This document shows positions 1 to 11,067 of a stretch of 64,000 nt of DNA, in pieces (position 1 is the stretch's first letter; the number at the start of each line of letters is the position of its first letter). The DNA is from Siphonodentalium dalli (Eukaryota; Mollusca; Scaphopoda; Gadilida; Siphonodentaliidae), in NCBI GenBank assembly GCA_032622095.1, contig CP136062.1:140634351-140698350 (forward strand). The letters are read 5' to 3'. Made by a program: the position numbers and the translations under genes. Below the pieces are notes generated by a model that was given only the letters and a program-made list of their open reading frames with translations, did no database searches and was not told where the DNA came from.

Positions 1-955
1 CAGTTGGTGGACTGTTGAATCCTCAGCAATTAGCCCTCTGATTGAGAACAATTTAGGACTTTGTGGAGTTTGTTAAAGTCACATGGCGGTTTGCACTCCA
101 AAATACGCCTAATTTACTATTCGCTTTTAATTTTTTCCCGGTATCGAAATATATGTCACAGAAAGACGCATTGAAATCATCAAAATACAACCCCGAACAC
201 AATGTACGGGCCCCGTAAAAAGGGTGCCATTTTATTTGTATTCATTGGAATTATGGAATTGGAGACTGAACGTCCGGTTGCGTTATCATAATCGTTTCGG
301 AGTGATGACCGCTCTAGAACGTCTTCCCGTGGTATACAGTTGCAATTTTATACAACCGCGCGCTGGCTAAAAAATTGAACCACAAACAAACGAAACGATC
401 TCAAATTTATCGAAAAATATAAGAAACAAAACAGGAATTTTCAGCACTCTTTCGACGAATTTGTTCGGAAATCTTCCGCGTAGGAATGTTTTGAGATACT
501 TTTTTACCAAGTTATGTATACATAATTTTGGGGTCGAACGGGAGTGCTAAATTTATTTCTCTGGGAGGTAGAGTTCATCACTCTAGTTTTTAGTTTGCAT
601 ACTATGGCATGTTACATGTATATATAAATAGCAAGCCTGAAGCAAACCGTGCACATCTGCCTATAATATTGAGTGCGATAATCGACTCATCCCTGGCTCA
701 TATATATATAGGTGAAACACTACGACGCTATCGTTATGTAATGTGCCCTCCCCTAAGGACGCCCATATCAGAGCGGTGACAATGTTTATAGTCCGGGAGA
801 AGTGAAGTGGATAATGGCTTGTTTACGTACCGGCACGTCATATATAGGTACCAGCTTAAGTTATGTACATCTTGAAGTTAACTTGATCCTTATGATAGCG
901 CATTAGAGCCATCCGAAAAACAATTAACCGCACCCGCGCGCAAATACACAACTTC
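1..955. other. Unassigned non-coding stretch
   Basis: AT-rich sequence with no open frame of note, no recognisable exon and no repeat structure that I could resolve. It might be intron of the threonine-synthase-like gene whose exons lie much further right, but nothing here shows that. Confidence 0.3.
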
Positions 956-1365
956 CAAAAACTCGCTATAACGATTCTTACAACAACTCATTATAACGAG
1001 TTGCAAATCGATAACGAGTTTTTGGAAGTCATTATAACGACTTGTAGAAATAAAAACAAGTCGTCATAAGGACTTGTAGAAAAATTTACAAGTCGTTATA
1101 ACGAGTTGTCGGAAGTCGTTATAGTGAGTTGTAAGTCGTTGTAACGACTTAGAAGTCGGTATATATAACGAGTTATTGGAAGTCATTTTAACGAGTTGTC
1201 GGAAGTCGTTATAATCAGTTGTAAGTCATAACGACTCGGAAATCGTTATAACGAGTTGTTGGAAGTCGTTACAACGATTTGTCGGAAGTTGTTATATATG
1301 AGCTGTAAGTCGATATAACGAGTTGTTGGAAGTCGTTACAACGACTTGCAAATCGTCATATCCAG
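956..1365. repeat. Palindromic minisatellite (GTCGTTATAACGAGTTG-type units)
   Basis: About 400 bp made of imperfect units of roughly 18-25 bp built on AAGTCGTTATAACGAGTTGT and variants. Each unit is centred on the self-complementary core GTTATAAC, so the array can fold on either strand. Units vary by single bases and small indels, so the array is old. No spacer/repeat alternation of CRISPR type is present. Confidence 0.75.
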
Positions 1366-1820
1366 TTGTGTATTTGTATATTTGGGGGATGCGGTGGTGT
1401 TTTGGATGGCCCTATGTAATGCGTTTTCGTATGATCCTATACGATATAAGCACAACGTTGTCCGTAAAATCGATCTGCTGTCATTCTTCGACCGAATGCT
1501 CAACCCACGACTGAACGCACCGTCCCCTGCGTCTTCTCGCAGACTCGACTGAATCAGGGGTCAGCGAAAATGCACATATCAAATTACTGTAACATGTCGT
1601 CGTCTGATTTATTTGGTCTGACCTTTTAGTCGACATTAAATGGTGCAGATTTACAGAACAATGAATAGTGCATATTCACTCGATAGCACCAATTGAGGTT
1701 GTGATCACGCCAAAACAGAAACCAAGCTAAGCTATGTACCCAAATGAAGAGTTGTGTAATATCAATACATATGCATGTAAGTACATACTTATGTAAATGC
1801 ATGCAGTCAGCAAGACTGAA
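1366..1820. other. Unassigned non-coding stretch
   Basis: Two short overlapping frames start inside the minisatellite and run to about 1,552. They resemble no family I know and have no splice or promoter context, so I treat them as chance. Nothing else is recognisable. Confidence 0.3.
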
Positions 1821-2060
1821 GGGGTCACTATCACCACGCGACGTGCGGTTGAGTACACAGCTTAATATTTCGTGCGGTCGAGTACATCGCTTAACAAATC
1901 AATGCGGTTGAATACCTCGCTTTACGAATTCTCACAGCAAAACGAGATTCCGATATCGTCTGCTAAATTGCTTTTATTTTTTGGAGAATTCCAATGTCCA
2001 AAACATAATGAAAATGGAAGCTGATAAAGTCTAAAGACGCACGGTATCCTTACATAAGGA

Positions 2061-2206
2061 TTAACTGTCATGTGGACTGTTTTTATGGAGATGTAACCGT
2101 GGGGTAAGTGGTCATAACTTGTTTAAAACCCGAAGGGTTTTACATACAAGTTATGACCACTTACCTCACGGTTATATCTCCATAAAACAGTCCACATGAC
2201 AGTTAA
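2061..2206. repeat. Near-perfect 60-bp-arm hairpin inside the fold-back element
   Basis: TTAACTGTCATGTGGACTGT on the left reappears in inverted order on the right, and complementarity continues almost unbroken to a loop around ACCCGAAGGGT near 2,130. It forms the centre of the surrounding fold-back element. Confidence 0.85.
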
Positions 2207-2361
2207 TGCTTATATTTATATACATTTAGCGGAAAAGCCACTTTTGTAAATGTATTTAAATCGAAAAGTGTATCATGACAAAACCAGCTAAAATATCCTA
2301 AAGCGAGGTACTCAATCGCACTTATTCGTCAAGCGATGTACTCGACCGCGCGAAATATTAA

Positions 2362-2833
2362 AGTTACTCAACCCGATCAGACGCTCCTAAATTACTATTT
2401 CTTTGGCTTCGGGGGTACAAAATATTTGATTCGAGTCGAGGAACCCACCCATCAAAGCTCAGAGTGATTAGATATCAATGTTTGAAATTTGCTGTTTCTA
2501 TTGTTTGTGCATGACCAGATCTTTTCCAGGACCACGTGCTCAAACGGACAAATTGCGGTTGTAAGATGGATAACTCTAAAATCAAGTGGTTACTATTAAC
2601 AATAATAACTACTTGATTTTAGAGTTATCCATCTTACAGCCGCAATTTGTCCGTTTGAGCACGTGGTCATGGAAAAGATCTGGTCCACAAACAATAGAAG
2701 CAGCAAATATCAAACATCGATATCTAATCACTCTGAGTTTTGACGGGTGGGTTCCTCGAGTCGAATAAAATATTTGTTACCCCCAAAGCCAAAGAAATAG
2801 TAATTTAGGAGTGTCTGATCGGATTGAGTACCG
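2362..2833. mobile_element. TTAA-flanked fold-back MITE, family A, copy 1
   Basis: TTAA occurs at 2,358-2,361 and 2,834-2,837. The ends AGTTACTCAACCCG and CGGATTGAGTACCG are inverted repeats, and the whole 472 bp is one long palindrome centred near 2,598. A TTAA target with short terminal inverted repeats is the piggyBac pattern; there is no transposase, so it is non-autonomous. Family relatives are at 14,402, 20,085, 21,124, 51,335 and 61,111. It sits in the right arm of the element at 1,822-2,879. Confidence 0.85.
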
Positions 2834-3108
2834 TTAAGCTTGGTACTCAACCGCACGTCGCGCGTGATGATAGTGACCCATTCAGCATCAAGCTGGTGCG
2901 TATATCGCATAAGTAGTTCACCATGAACCATCCAGTGATGGCGAAGCTGGTTTTTCCTGATAAATGATCCAAAGAAAGGGATGGTATCGTAAGTTCGTAT
3001 ATCTGGGCACGTGTGAGAAGTTAAGCAGCGAGATTGCTACTCCACATATATTACATCGAATTACTGTGAAGTGGTAAACCTGATTTCTCCACCCACCCTC
3101 TTTCGTCC

Positions 3109-3113
3109 CCTCT

Positions 3114-3170
<57 letters not shown>

Positions 3171-3198
3171 CTTCTCTCTCTCTCCCTCTCTCTCTCTG
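3109..3198. repeat. (CT)n(TA)n(CT)n compound microsatellite
   Basis: A run of CT dinucleotides, then TA dinucleotides, then CT again. The open frames across it on both strands are artefacts of low-complexity sequence. Confidence 0.95.
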
Positions 3199-3491
3199 TC
3201 CATGCATCGATATCTATGTTCATAGAGTATACATACATCGGATGAGGCAATATACGACCGAAATGGATTAGATATGGATGTGCAAGACGACATAAGCGCA
3301 TTTAAATATTACTGGTAATATTCAAGATGCCACATAAGTCCAATTTGCCATTGCATGCATGGTCTCATCAGTGGGAGTTAATGTTTAACTAAAACTACAC
3401 ATCACATTATGTACGACGGTTCCTGCAGTAACACGAGAAAAAGAATTAAGAAAAAACAGTTTGTAATGAGAGCTGTCACTCAAGAAAACCA

Positions 3492-3870
3492 TGAGATGAT
3501 AGTATCACGTTTTGTAAAAGATTAGGGAATTCATACAGATGGCCAGTTAAAAGTTAAAGCGCTGAAAAGTTAAAAGCAGGTCAACACAACATTAGTCAAG
3601 CCAATCAGATCATTGGAATTTGTAAGGATAGTTATGCAGGACTTTCGATGAACTAAATTCGGGAACACATTTGAGACATTATATTTGGACTGAGATGATA
3701 GTGTCACGTTTTGAAAATAGATTAGGGAATTCATACCGATGGCAGATGAAAGTTAAAAGCAGGTCAACACACAATTAGTTAAGCCAATCAGATCATTGGA
3801 ATTTGGAAGGATATGCAGGACTTTCACCGAACTTAATTCGGGAACACCAAATAGACATTACTCTTAAATG
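3492..3870. repeat. Direct duplication of a ~190-bp unit
   Basis: The block GAGATGATAGTATCACGTTT...GGGAACACATTTGAGACATTA is followed at once by a second copy with the same order of blocks and small differences. It lies about 420 bp upstream of the BEL/Pao relic; whether it belongs to that element's terminal repeat cannot be decided because no matching copy is seen on the far side. Confidence 0.7.
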
Positions 3871-4289
3871 TGTATTCTGGAAATCAAATAATTTATTACA
3901 ATATCTGTTTAATTTTTTATTGTTTCATTCTAGAGTATACAATAACACGTTTGGAACGAGAAATGCCACTGAATGACGCTATTTTGTTTTATGTTGAATT
4001 TATATTTATTTATTTCATACCATCTCGATGTTTTAGAGGGACAGCAATAATTCTTTGGTATTAAAGTGACACATGGCACTCGCAATCGGTAAATGTGAAA
4101 AAAATCTGTAAAAGCATCACCATTAAGAAGCTAGAACATGGAAAAATAACTAAACTTTATTGATTATTATTGATAGTTCTCAATAACACAGTTTATCGTG
4201 TCAAAACCGTTGTTATGTAAACATAACTGTTGCAGTGATTTGTCAGCAAACATCATACATAGTGTAGTGAGTTGTAAATGAAAAAATAA

Positions 4290-6340
4290 AATCCACACGA
4301 ATCTTCAATCGGCTATGCGAAGTGTTGACGGCCGAGGATCTGGATAGTGTGCATAAGTTGTTTCAACAGCTAAAACATGCTTCTAGCAATTTTGAAATGA
4401 AAAATTATGAACATGTTGGATACGAAAACCGACGATGAAAAATTGAAAGAGCTTACTTCATTGATAGGGTGTATAAACAATTATCTGATGTTGATTGGTT
4501 AGGCGGAGACACAAGAGAGAACACCAGCTGACGTGAAGCAGAAACCTGTCGAAGCTGGGCCTGCTTTCAGGGTAAAGAAATTGGAAGCTCCTAATTTTTC
4601 CGGTGACAAAAGAAAATATACGAGAATTCTTAGAGATTTCAAGAGACACATGGTTCCCACATTTGGAGAGGACCCATATATGCTTTGAAAAGTAACCTTT
4701 CACAGGAAGCCGTAACTACCGTGCTCGGTGCCGATGAATATTAATGGAAAATAATGGAACTAATAGACACAAAGTATGGTGAGCGTGAATTCCTCACGGA
4801 TGTTATTATACAAGACATAAAATGGCTTCTTGGCGTTGACGGCGATGATCCGTGGGACTTGTTAACATTGTAGAGACCTAAAGCAAGCTCATCTGGAAAG
4901 TGAAATGGACAACGTGGGTGTTGAATGGATAGCAGCGAATGCAGGCTACCGGTCACACAGAAACGCAAATGCATGGACTCTTGCAAAACGGCGTAAGAGG
5001 GACAAAACTTATGTTGTATATTTTCTTATATATGCATGTATATATGCACTGTTACCATGCTGCTATAGTATATTGTACAGTTGTATTTAGTGTTGTCGTC
5101 GAGAGAGGAGGTCCATCTAAGTGGCTAGCACTTGTCCTCTAATCCCGTCGCCATATCATTTTGGTAAATACATATGTTTAAACCAGGGACACGAAGGGAC
5201 GAGCGAATTTCGAGACTGTCTGGGAATTTTTTTTGGAGGATAAATCGGCTTCACGCCGGAGCACACCTCACAAGCATAAGGTTAATGTCGTGAACGCATC
5301 GAGCTGGCGAGCGGAACAACAAATGAATGCCATCAGGAGGACATGCATGACTGAATATCAGAAATTATAAGGCAACTCGTTGAAAGTTTAGCACATTTGG
5401 CATGTGCATGGTGGTCGTGGAGGCGTGAGCATGTACATGTATGTCACAACCGAATGGTTCCTTTAAATGCTGGTTTCACAAAACGGTTTCCCCATGATGT
5501 TTCTGCTTGTGTGGCATACGGCAAAATGGACGTGAGATTCAGAATAGAGTTATTACACAAGTGACATTGAGCGTCCAACCGGAAGGGTAGATCACTTAAT
5601 CGGGGCCGATCGTTGTAAATTGATGCCAAGAATTCACTAGGAATCAGGAAATTTACAGCCGACGAAAAACAGCTTGGGCTACTGTCGTCTTGGATATCAC
5701 ATACTTATATAGATATATATACCAAGAGAAACTCGATCAAACGTAGTTCGAATTCGCTGAATTGTTCTGCAATACAGATAAAATGAAAGAATCTCTTGAC
5801 TGATTATATGAAGTTGACTATCTGTGGACTTCCTGTGAGCCAAATGGTGTACATGTAATTTCAAAGTGTGGTAAATGTCACATTGGAGGTAAACACTTTT
5901 CTATTTAGGAAAACGGGAACTTATGCTGATTGAGAAGGAGGGGGTTGCATGCGTCTTGATTCTGTCGCATCAAAATGGACAGCATGCATGGTACCAGTGA
6001 ATGAGATCACCTAGCGATCACATTAACGATTCACACCACTAGAGAGGCGCACAATCAGAAGAGGAGGCAATTGTCACATAAAATACAACGGAGCAAATCG
6101 GCGAGGCGCTTGAACGAGGAGTAGCACGCAAATTGTCTGAACACGATATTACAGATTACAACGGTCCAGTGCATTACATTCCTCACCACGGTGTGATTAA
6201 ACCGGAGGCAGATTCCACACCATTGCGCATTGTATTCAATTATTCTGCACAGTTTATGCAACATAACCTTAACAGTTACTCCACCAGACAAAGTTACTGG
6301 TGTTTCGTAGGTGATATATTAAAGATGTAATAATCTGTAC
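4290..6340 (+). pseudogene. BEL/Pao LTR-retrotransposon relic (gag and start of reverse transcriptase)
   Basis: Decayed plus-strand polyprotein. At about 4,310-4,420 the frame reads LTAEDLDSVHKLFQQLKH, a BEL-type gag start. At 4,560-4,680 it reads LEAPNFSGDKRKYTR followed by an Arg/Lys-rich helix and FGEDPYML, typical of the DUF1759-like gag region of Pao elements. A separate frame at about 6,100-6,300 reads GVARKLSEHDI, GPVHYIPHHGVIKP and TPLRIVFNYSA, the conserved start of BEL/Pao reverse transcriptase. Between these are several stops and frame changes. The relic stops soon after the first RT motifs, so most of RT, RNase H and integrase are missing. No primer-binding site or flanking LTR pair was found. 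The element is not functional. Confidence 0.85.
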
Positions 6341-6756
6341 ACAATTCCCCTTCTGTACCTTTGTCGTAATTGTATTGTGATGAATCTGCTTTATAGTAGC
6401 ACTCTCGTGTACTCGTGATTCATCTGATAAGACCAAGGTCGAAGTGAAAATGCTGCTTAATAGATTACCATGGTAATATATATACACGTTGTGCTACATC
6501 ACATAGCACGCGGTGTACACGCACTAACTATAGTGCTGTCGCAAGCAACACCACAATAATGCATGCACATGCAAGTGACATGTCACGTGAACAATTGTCT
6601 CAAACGTACATATATAGAAAATCATGTTTTGTATCAATGAATATGGTGCAGGTAAACTCCACCGGTGCTTGTGAACAATATCGATGCAGATCGATCGTTG
6701 TGTAACATTATATACATTATGCATGCTTACTTTCTGTGAAGAACGGAGATACATTT
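6341..6756. other. Unassigned non-coding stretch
   Basis: AT-rich with scattered ATGCATG words. No continuation of the retroelement frames and no exon is recognisable. The last eight bases are the left copy of the ATACATTT target duplication of the next element. Confidence 0.3.
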
Positions 6757-7211
6757 ATGGAATCCTATTAGGGCCACTTGCTAATGGCGCTTTCGGAGCA
6801 CTTTTTGTCGCTTTCGGCGCTTTCGGCGCGCGCCGAAACATACCCTAATGGCGCACTTTTTGTCGCTTCCGGCGCGCGCCATTAGGGAGTGGACCTAATA
6901 GTATGCCTAATGGGGCTTTCGGCGCGGGCCGAAAGCGACAAAAAATTGCGCCATTAGTAACGCGCCAAAATGTGCGCCGTTACGGCGCACATTTTGTCGC
7001 TTTCGGCGCGCCGAAACATGCGCTAATATCGCACATTTTGTCGCTTTCGGTGCGCGCGCCGAAAGCGACAAAAAGTGCGCCGAAAGCGACAAATAGTGCG
7101 CCGTAACGGCGCATATTTTGTCGCTTTCGGCGCGTTACTAATGGCGCACTTTTTGTCGCTTTCGGCGCGCGCCGAAAGCGCCATTAGGAAGTGGCTCTAA
7201 TAGGATTCCAT
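6757..7211. mobile_element. GC-rich, self-complementary DNA element with 8-bp target duplication (hAT-like)
   Basis: ATACATTT is duplicated directly on both sides (6,749-6,756 and 7,212-7,219). The termini ATGGAATCCTATTAG and CTAATAGGATTCCAT are perfect inverted repeats that continue inward through CCACTT and CTAATGGCGCTTTCG. The interior is at least eight copies, in both orientations, of a TTTTGTCGCTTTCGGCGCG module mixed with GCGCGCGCC palindromes. Its GC and CpG content is far above the flanks. An 8-bp duplication fits hAT transposition, but the ends do not start with the usual CAGNG, so the superfamily is inferred. No protein is encoded. Confidence 0.85.
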
Positions 7212-7219
7212 ATACATTT

Positions 7220-7636
7220 GTGTGCATGCATGTAAACCATCCCTACTAGCAAAATTGGTCCATATCTATTTTAGAATGGGTACACTCCTGTTAATGGGCT
7301 ATGTTGCTGGTGGTTCTGCTGAATTTCTATGAAGCTGTTTGTGCAAACTGATGTTGTTAAGTACCGTTTTTAATAAGTTGGCATTGTTTGCCGTGTTCGG
7401 AACAATAAATTGAGCCAAATACCGCGAAAATGATAAATTTAGAAAAAGTAACGGTTCTTATTTCGTAACGACGTCAGTTTTCCTTACCAGCATCATAGCA
7501 ATTTAGTTGGACCCACCAACATCATAGCAGACTAGCAGCACCACTTGAACATGTGGTAGATATACCGATGACACCTGTTATGACGTGTGCAATGCTTCAG
7601 TTCTTATAGAAATGTCCACATGCGATCCGAATGGCA
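7220..7636. other. Unassigned non-coding stretch
   Basis: AT-rich sequence without recognisable exon, RNA gene or repeat. Confidence 0.3.
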
Positions 7637-7745
7637 CAGTGAGATGTCCCTCAACTCAGATCAAGGTTGAAATGGGATCCGTCTTTCACCCATGCATGTC
7701 TTGATTCGAACCCAGGGCCTCTTGTTCTAATTAACCCACAGACCT
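7637..7745 (-). repeat. Possible tRNA-derived SINE fragment, copy 1
   Basis: Read on the minus strand this contains GGTTCGAATC-like B-box sequence (plus strand GATTCGAACCC). It shares with 8,074-8,182 the flanking block GTCCCTCAACTCAGAT(C)AAGG(A)TTGA in the same orientation. No clear A box is present, so it would be a truncated head plus body. A SINE is my best reading; a short dispersed repeat with a chance B box is the alternative. Confidence 0.4.
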
Positions 7746-8073
7746 TTGTAACAATTTAATATTATATATACCTATATATATTATAGATTGTTACAAGGGC
7801 ATGTGGTTCTAACCCAGCTATAGACTGCGAAGATGCATGGTATGCATTATGACCTAACCAGCTGAGTAGCATTCTGGAGATGGGCTATACGTTGGCACGT
7901 AAAGGATGTACGGTAATCAGAACAGCCCAATGCACTTCATCCGTAATTGTAAATTCATACTGTATGATCATTCGATTACTGGGACTGGCGTATATATCAA
8001 ATGCATGGTGAAGGCACTGGCTCGCGGTATGCTGTTTGACTTCGTATGCTCGTGAACAAATTATTATTTCAAT

Positions 8074-8182
8074 GGCACACTGAGGGGTCCCTCAACTAAG
8101 ATAAGGATTGAGAACCGGCCCCTCTCCATTTGTTTGCCAATGCCGTGGTTCGAACACACGACTTCCTCTTCGTCCACTAGTC
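8074..8182 (-). repeat. Possible tRNA-derived SINE fragment, copy 2
   Basis: Same arrangement as the copy about 430 bp upstream: a GTCCCTCAACTAAGATAAGG block, then plus-strand GGTTCGAACACACGAC, which on the minus strand reads as a pol III B-box-like GTGTTCGAACC. The two copies lie in direct orientation and differ at many positions. Confidence 0.4.
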
Positions 8183-8420
8183 TGGTCGTTGAGACTCGAT
8201 TTTGAGGTGAACCTAGAACAAATTGTTTACAAGCTGTTTTCGGTGTCATTCGACACGGAAAAGCATCAGGAACAACATATCCAAAATCCGCGTTGGGGAA
8301 ACTTTGTTATCCACGATGGCGTCCAACATGGTTGTCTATACTACATCAGTTCTCGATATAAGTCATTATACGATATATAGTGGCATCAGAATTATGCCGT
8401 TATATCAGTTTGTGTTAAAT
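8183..8420 (-). repeat. Dispersed repeat family R1, copy 1
   Basis: Contains CAAATTGTTTACAAGCTGTT, GGTGTCATTC and CCAAAATCCGCGTTGGGGAA, which occur in inverted order and opposite orientation at 10,130-10,347 and, in part, at 56,410-56,530. The overlapping open frames here are shadows of the repeat. Type of element unknown. Confidence 0.65.
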
Positions 8421-10129
8421 TAGAATGCGGGAGCGAGTAGAGTGACACGGACAGAAAATTATACAATCGTGGCCATGAAATGGCTGTCAAAATGGCGCAA
8501 CTCCAAACCATACCACGTAGAAAGCAACATATTGGGTAACCACATAAGAGTGAAATACGTATTGGCAATATACAATTCGGTTGTTAAATATCTTTAAAGG
8601 TACACACATCATTAAAACCGATCAATCTGAAGGATCATCGGTCACTGCACAGCAAGTCAACCCCCAATGATTTACGTCTTTAACGTTTGGGTGTTCTGCT
8701 TATCCAACATCCAACTGTTGGGCAAAACAAAAATAGCTCGTGCATGCAACACACGAACTAATGTTTCGCCTCACAGTGCATGGCAGTTTCAATCGGCATG
8801 GTGATTAAATATTGAATGCAACGCCGAAATTTAAGTGCATACTCTAGAGGTATAAATACTAGTTATATTTCCGGAATTGTCAACACTCCCGGTGATAATA
8901 AACGATACACGTATGTCGCAATGGTTATTATACTGTAAAGAAACACTCATATCTTCAATGGATTAGCACCGAATCTCACCAGGTCAAAGAGACTGTACAT
9001 AGTACATTGTATGTAAGACTAATTTTCATTCTGCTACCAACCCGGTTTCTTGGTAGACAATTTTGTTAAAATTACTTCAGTAGCCACTTTACAACTAGAA
9101 TAAGCTACAGCGCAATGCACACTATTAGTTTTCAGTATATTTTTGTTTGAAAATGTATTACCATTACCACCCACGTAATCGTGCTAAATATCAGGTGATC
9201 ATCGTTTAAGATGTTATTCCAACGTTGAACATTCACCCAATATTGTTAGTTGTGGTTCTGTGTGCAACAGACATGTGTAACATTATGGAAAATGGGTAAA
9301 CGCGGTGATGCGGTTGAAGACAACGTAGTAAGTTTCGCGTAGATGTGGCCTTGGTGAATTCAACCAAATATAATTTCCAGGTATACAGTCTCTGTCACAG
9401 ATTATGTAGGCAATTTTGGTCAAGTTTTGAATTTATTGAAGACAGTCTATGGTACTCATTTGTTATTTAATAAATTTAGTTCATGGTACACCATCACGCA
9501 TTCTTGTGATACAAGCGAAATATTCGTGTTTTATCACTTGATCTGAGGCAACTATAACTACTATTTTGAGACACGTACAATAGCATCTACGCATTCTCCC
9601 CAGTACAATATGAACATAATTCATACCGTTGTATAGCAATTAATTTTTTAAGGTTTTATACCGTAGATTTCAAAATAAATGGTGATCGGTCTCATTCGTG
9701 AGACTGCTCTGAATACATATATTTCTGCTTCTAGAGAAAGGCCTCATAGTCAATACATCGCTACTAAATCCCGTTTAGCTGTTTAATTACACATATTTCA
9801 CACGATTCAAGATTAGCGGTACAGATAAAACTGCGTCATTTTTCCGTTTCTGGACGCCCAAAAGTCCAGATTTAACCGTTCCACAAGACCCTGATTTCGC
9901 TTGCTCTCTCGTGAGATACATCAGAAAGAATTCGTACATCTCTAATAAAAAGTTTCTCTTATACTTGTAGTCATTCTTCCTCGCAATATTCGAGCGTTTG
10001 TTCACTCGTATAGGACTAGCTATTCAATTTTGCACTAAATGTAAATTTCATTAGATTTTGTCCATTTTGGTGGCCATTTTGGGAAAAATATTCTACATAT
10101 ATGGTTTACGACTAAGCAATGTTTGTGTA
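8421..10129. other. Unassigned non-coding stretch
   Basis: About 1.7 kb with no recognisable exon, conserved motif or resolved repeat. The only frame over 70 residues (9,787-10,005, minus) resembles nothing I know. Confidence 0.3.
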
Positions 10130-10347
10130 TATTTCAATTTATTACGAATTTGGCATTAATTGGAGCACCTGCCGCAGAATTCAGTATTTTCCGATAACAA
10201 CCGACATTATGGACGCCATCTTCAATAGAGAATTTTCCCCAAAGCGGATTTTGGAAATGTTGTTCCCTACATTCTGTCCGACAATATGACACCAAAAACA
10301 GCTTGTAAACAATTTGTTCTAGGTCCAATGCTTCAACGACCAGACTA
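10130..10347 (+). repeat. Dispersed repeat family R1, copy 2
   Basis: Inverted copy of 8,183-8,420: CCCCAAAGCGGATTTTGGAA, GACACCAAAAACAGCTTGTA and AACAATTTGTTCTAGG are shared. The 97-residue minus-strand frame over it is not conserved between copies and is not taken as a gene. Confidence 0.65.
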
Positions 10348-10840
10348 CACCCCAGATTCCACATTGTGTTTGTCCGGGTAGACTTGGCTCGTGTGCAACG
10401 CCAAACAGTGGCACACAGTTGCCACACAGTTTGCTGGTCGTGGTGTGCAACGCCCGGGTCTCTCTATAATATATATGACAGTAAGTGACACCAATTTCTT
10501 AAAATTTATCTGCTCTGTCATTTATATCATATGGAATTCTGTTAGGGTCAACATAGAATGGGGCGGGGAGTATGGAACCCGCCAAACGAGGAAACCGCCG
10601 ACGAAACAGGGGGTGGGACAAATTTTTTTCCGGGCACGTATGCCGGGGTGGGTGGGTGGTCGATGGGACCAACAAACAATTTTTTCCGCAACTCAAAAAT
10701 AGTTTTCCTTCAAGTCTTCTTGACTGTTTTTGCAATGAGTTTGGCTAAAACACCTTAGAATGTCAATATGAACATAAATGTAAAAATTCATGGTGATGAG
10801 ACAAACAGTATAGCATGTAGCCCATGCTAATGGATTGAAT

Positions 10841-10935
10841 TTTGAAACCAAGATGGCCGCTGTCAGCCATGTTTTTTAGTCGAATGACCCCAAAATGACT
10901 CGTTCCTATTTACATGTCAATGTTAACATCCAGGA
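10841..10935 (+). repeat. Single fragment of the ~160-bp array monomer (copy 1)
   Basis: CCAAGATGGCCGCTGTCAGC, CCATGTTTTTTAGTCGAATG and CTCGTTCCTATTTACATGTC match the B-type monomer of the array at 22,994-27,554. The equivalent sits in copy 2 at about 16,908-17,035. Confidence 0.8.
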
Positions 10936-11046
10936 CAAAGAGTAAGCACAGAAATTCATATACAGCTGTTTACAGTGAATTTCCCACAGCAAATATCTGT
11001 TTTAGTGTTAAAAGGGGGGTGTCAAAAAATGGTCGGGGAAAAACTG

Positions 11047-11067
11047 CCCCCCCCCCCCCCCCCCCCC
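11047..11067. repeat. Poly-C run (21 C)
   Basis: Uninterrupted C tract. In copy 2 the equivalent tract (17,241-17,265) is longer and is preceded by about 90 bp missing here. The proline-rich frames across it are artefacts. Confidence 0.9.

Larger units (their letters stand above)
1822..2879. mobile_element. Fold-back DNA element with long terminal inverted repeats, interrupted by a TTAA element
   Basis: The left end begins GGGTCACTATCACCACGCG and the right end is its inverted counterpart, CGCGTGATGATAGTGACCC. The arms continue inward over roughly 100 bp (GCGGTTGAGTAC, TCGAGTACATCGCTTA and similar blocks match in inverted order). The right arm is split by a separate 472-bp TTAA-flanked element at 2,362-2,833; the intact left arm shows the unsplit sequence. 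Without that insert the host is about 580 bp. I found no convincing target-site duplication, so the superfamily is open. No transposase is encoded. Confidence 0.7.

Noticed and set aside
956..1365. CRISPR-like array.
   Set aside because: Units are adjacent and diverged, without unique spacers, in a eukaryotic context.
3071..3301. Low-complexity peptides (SLSLSL.., REREREK..) as secreted or charged proteins.
   Set aside because: They are translations of the (CT)n(TA)n microsatellite.
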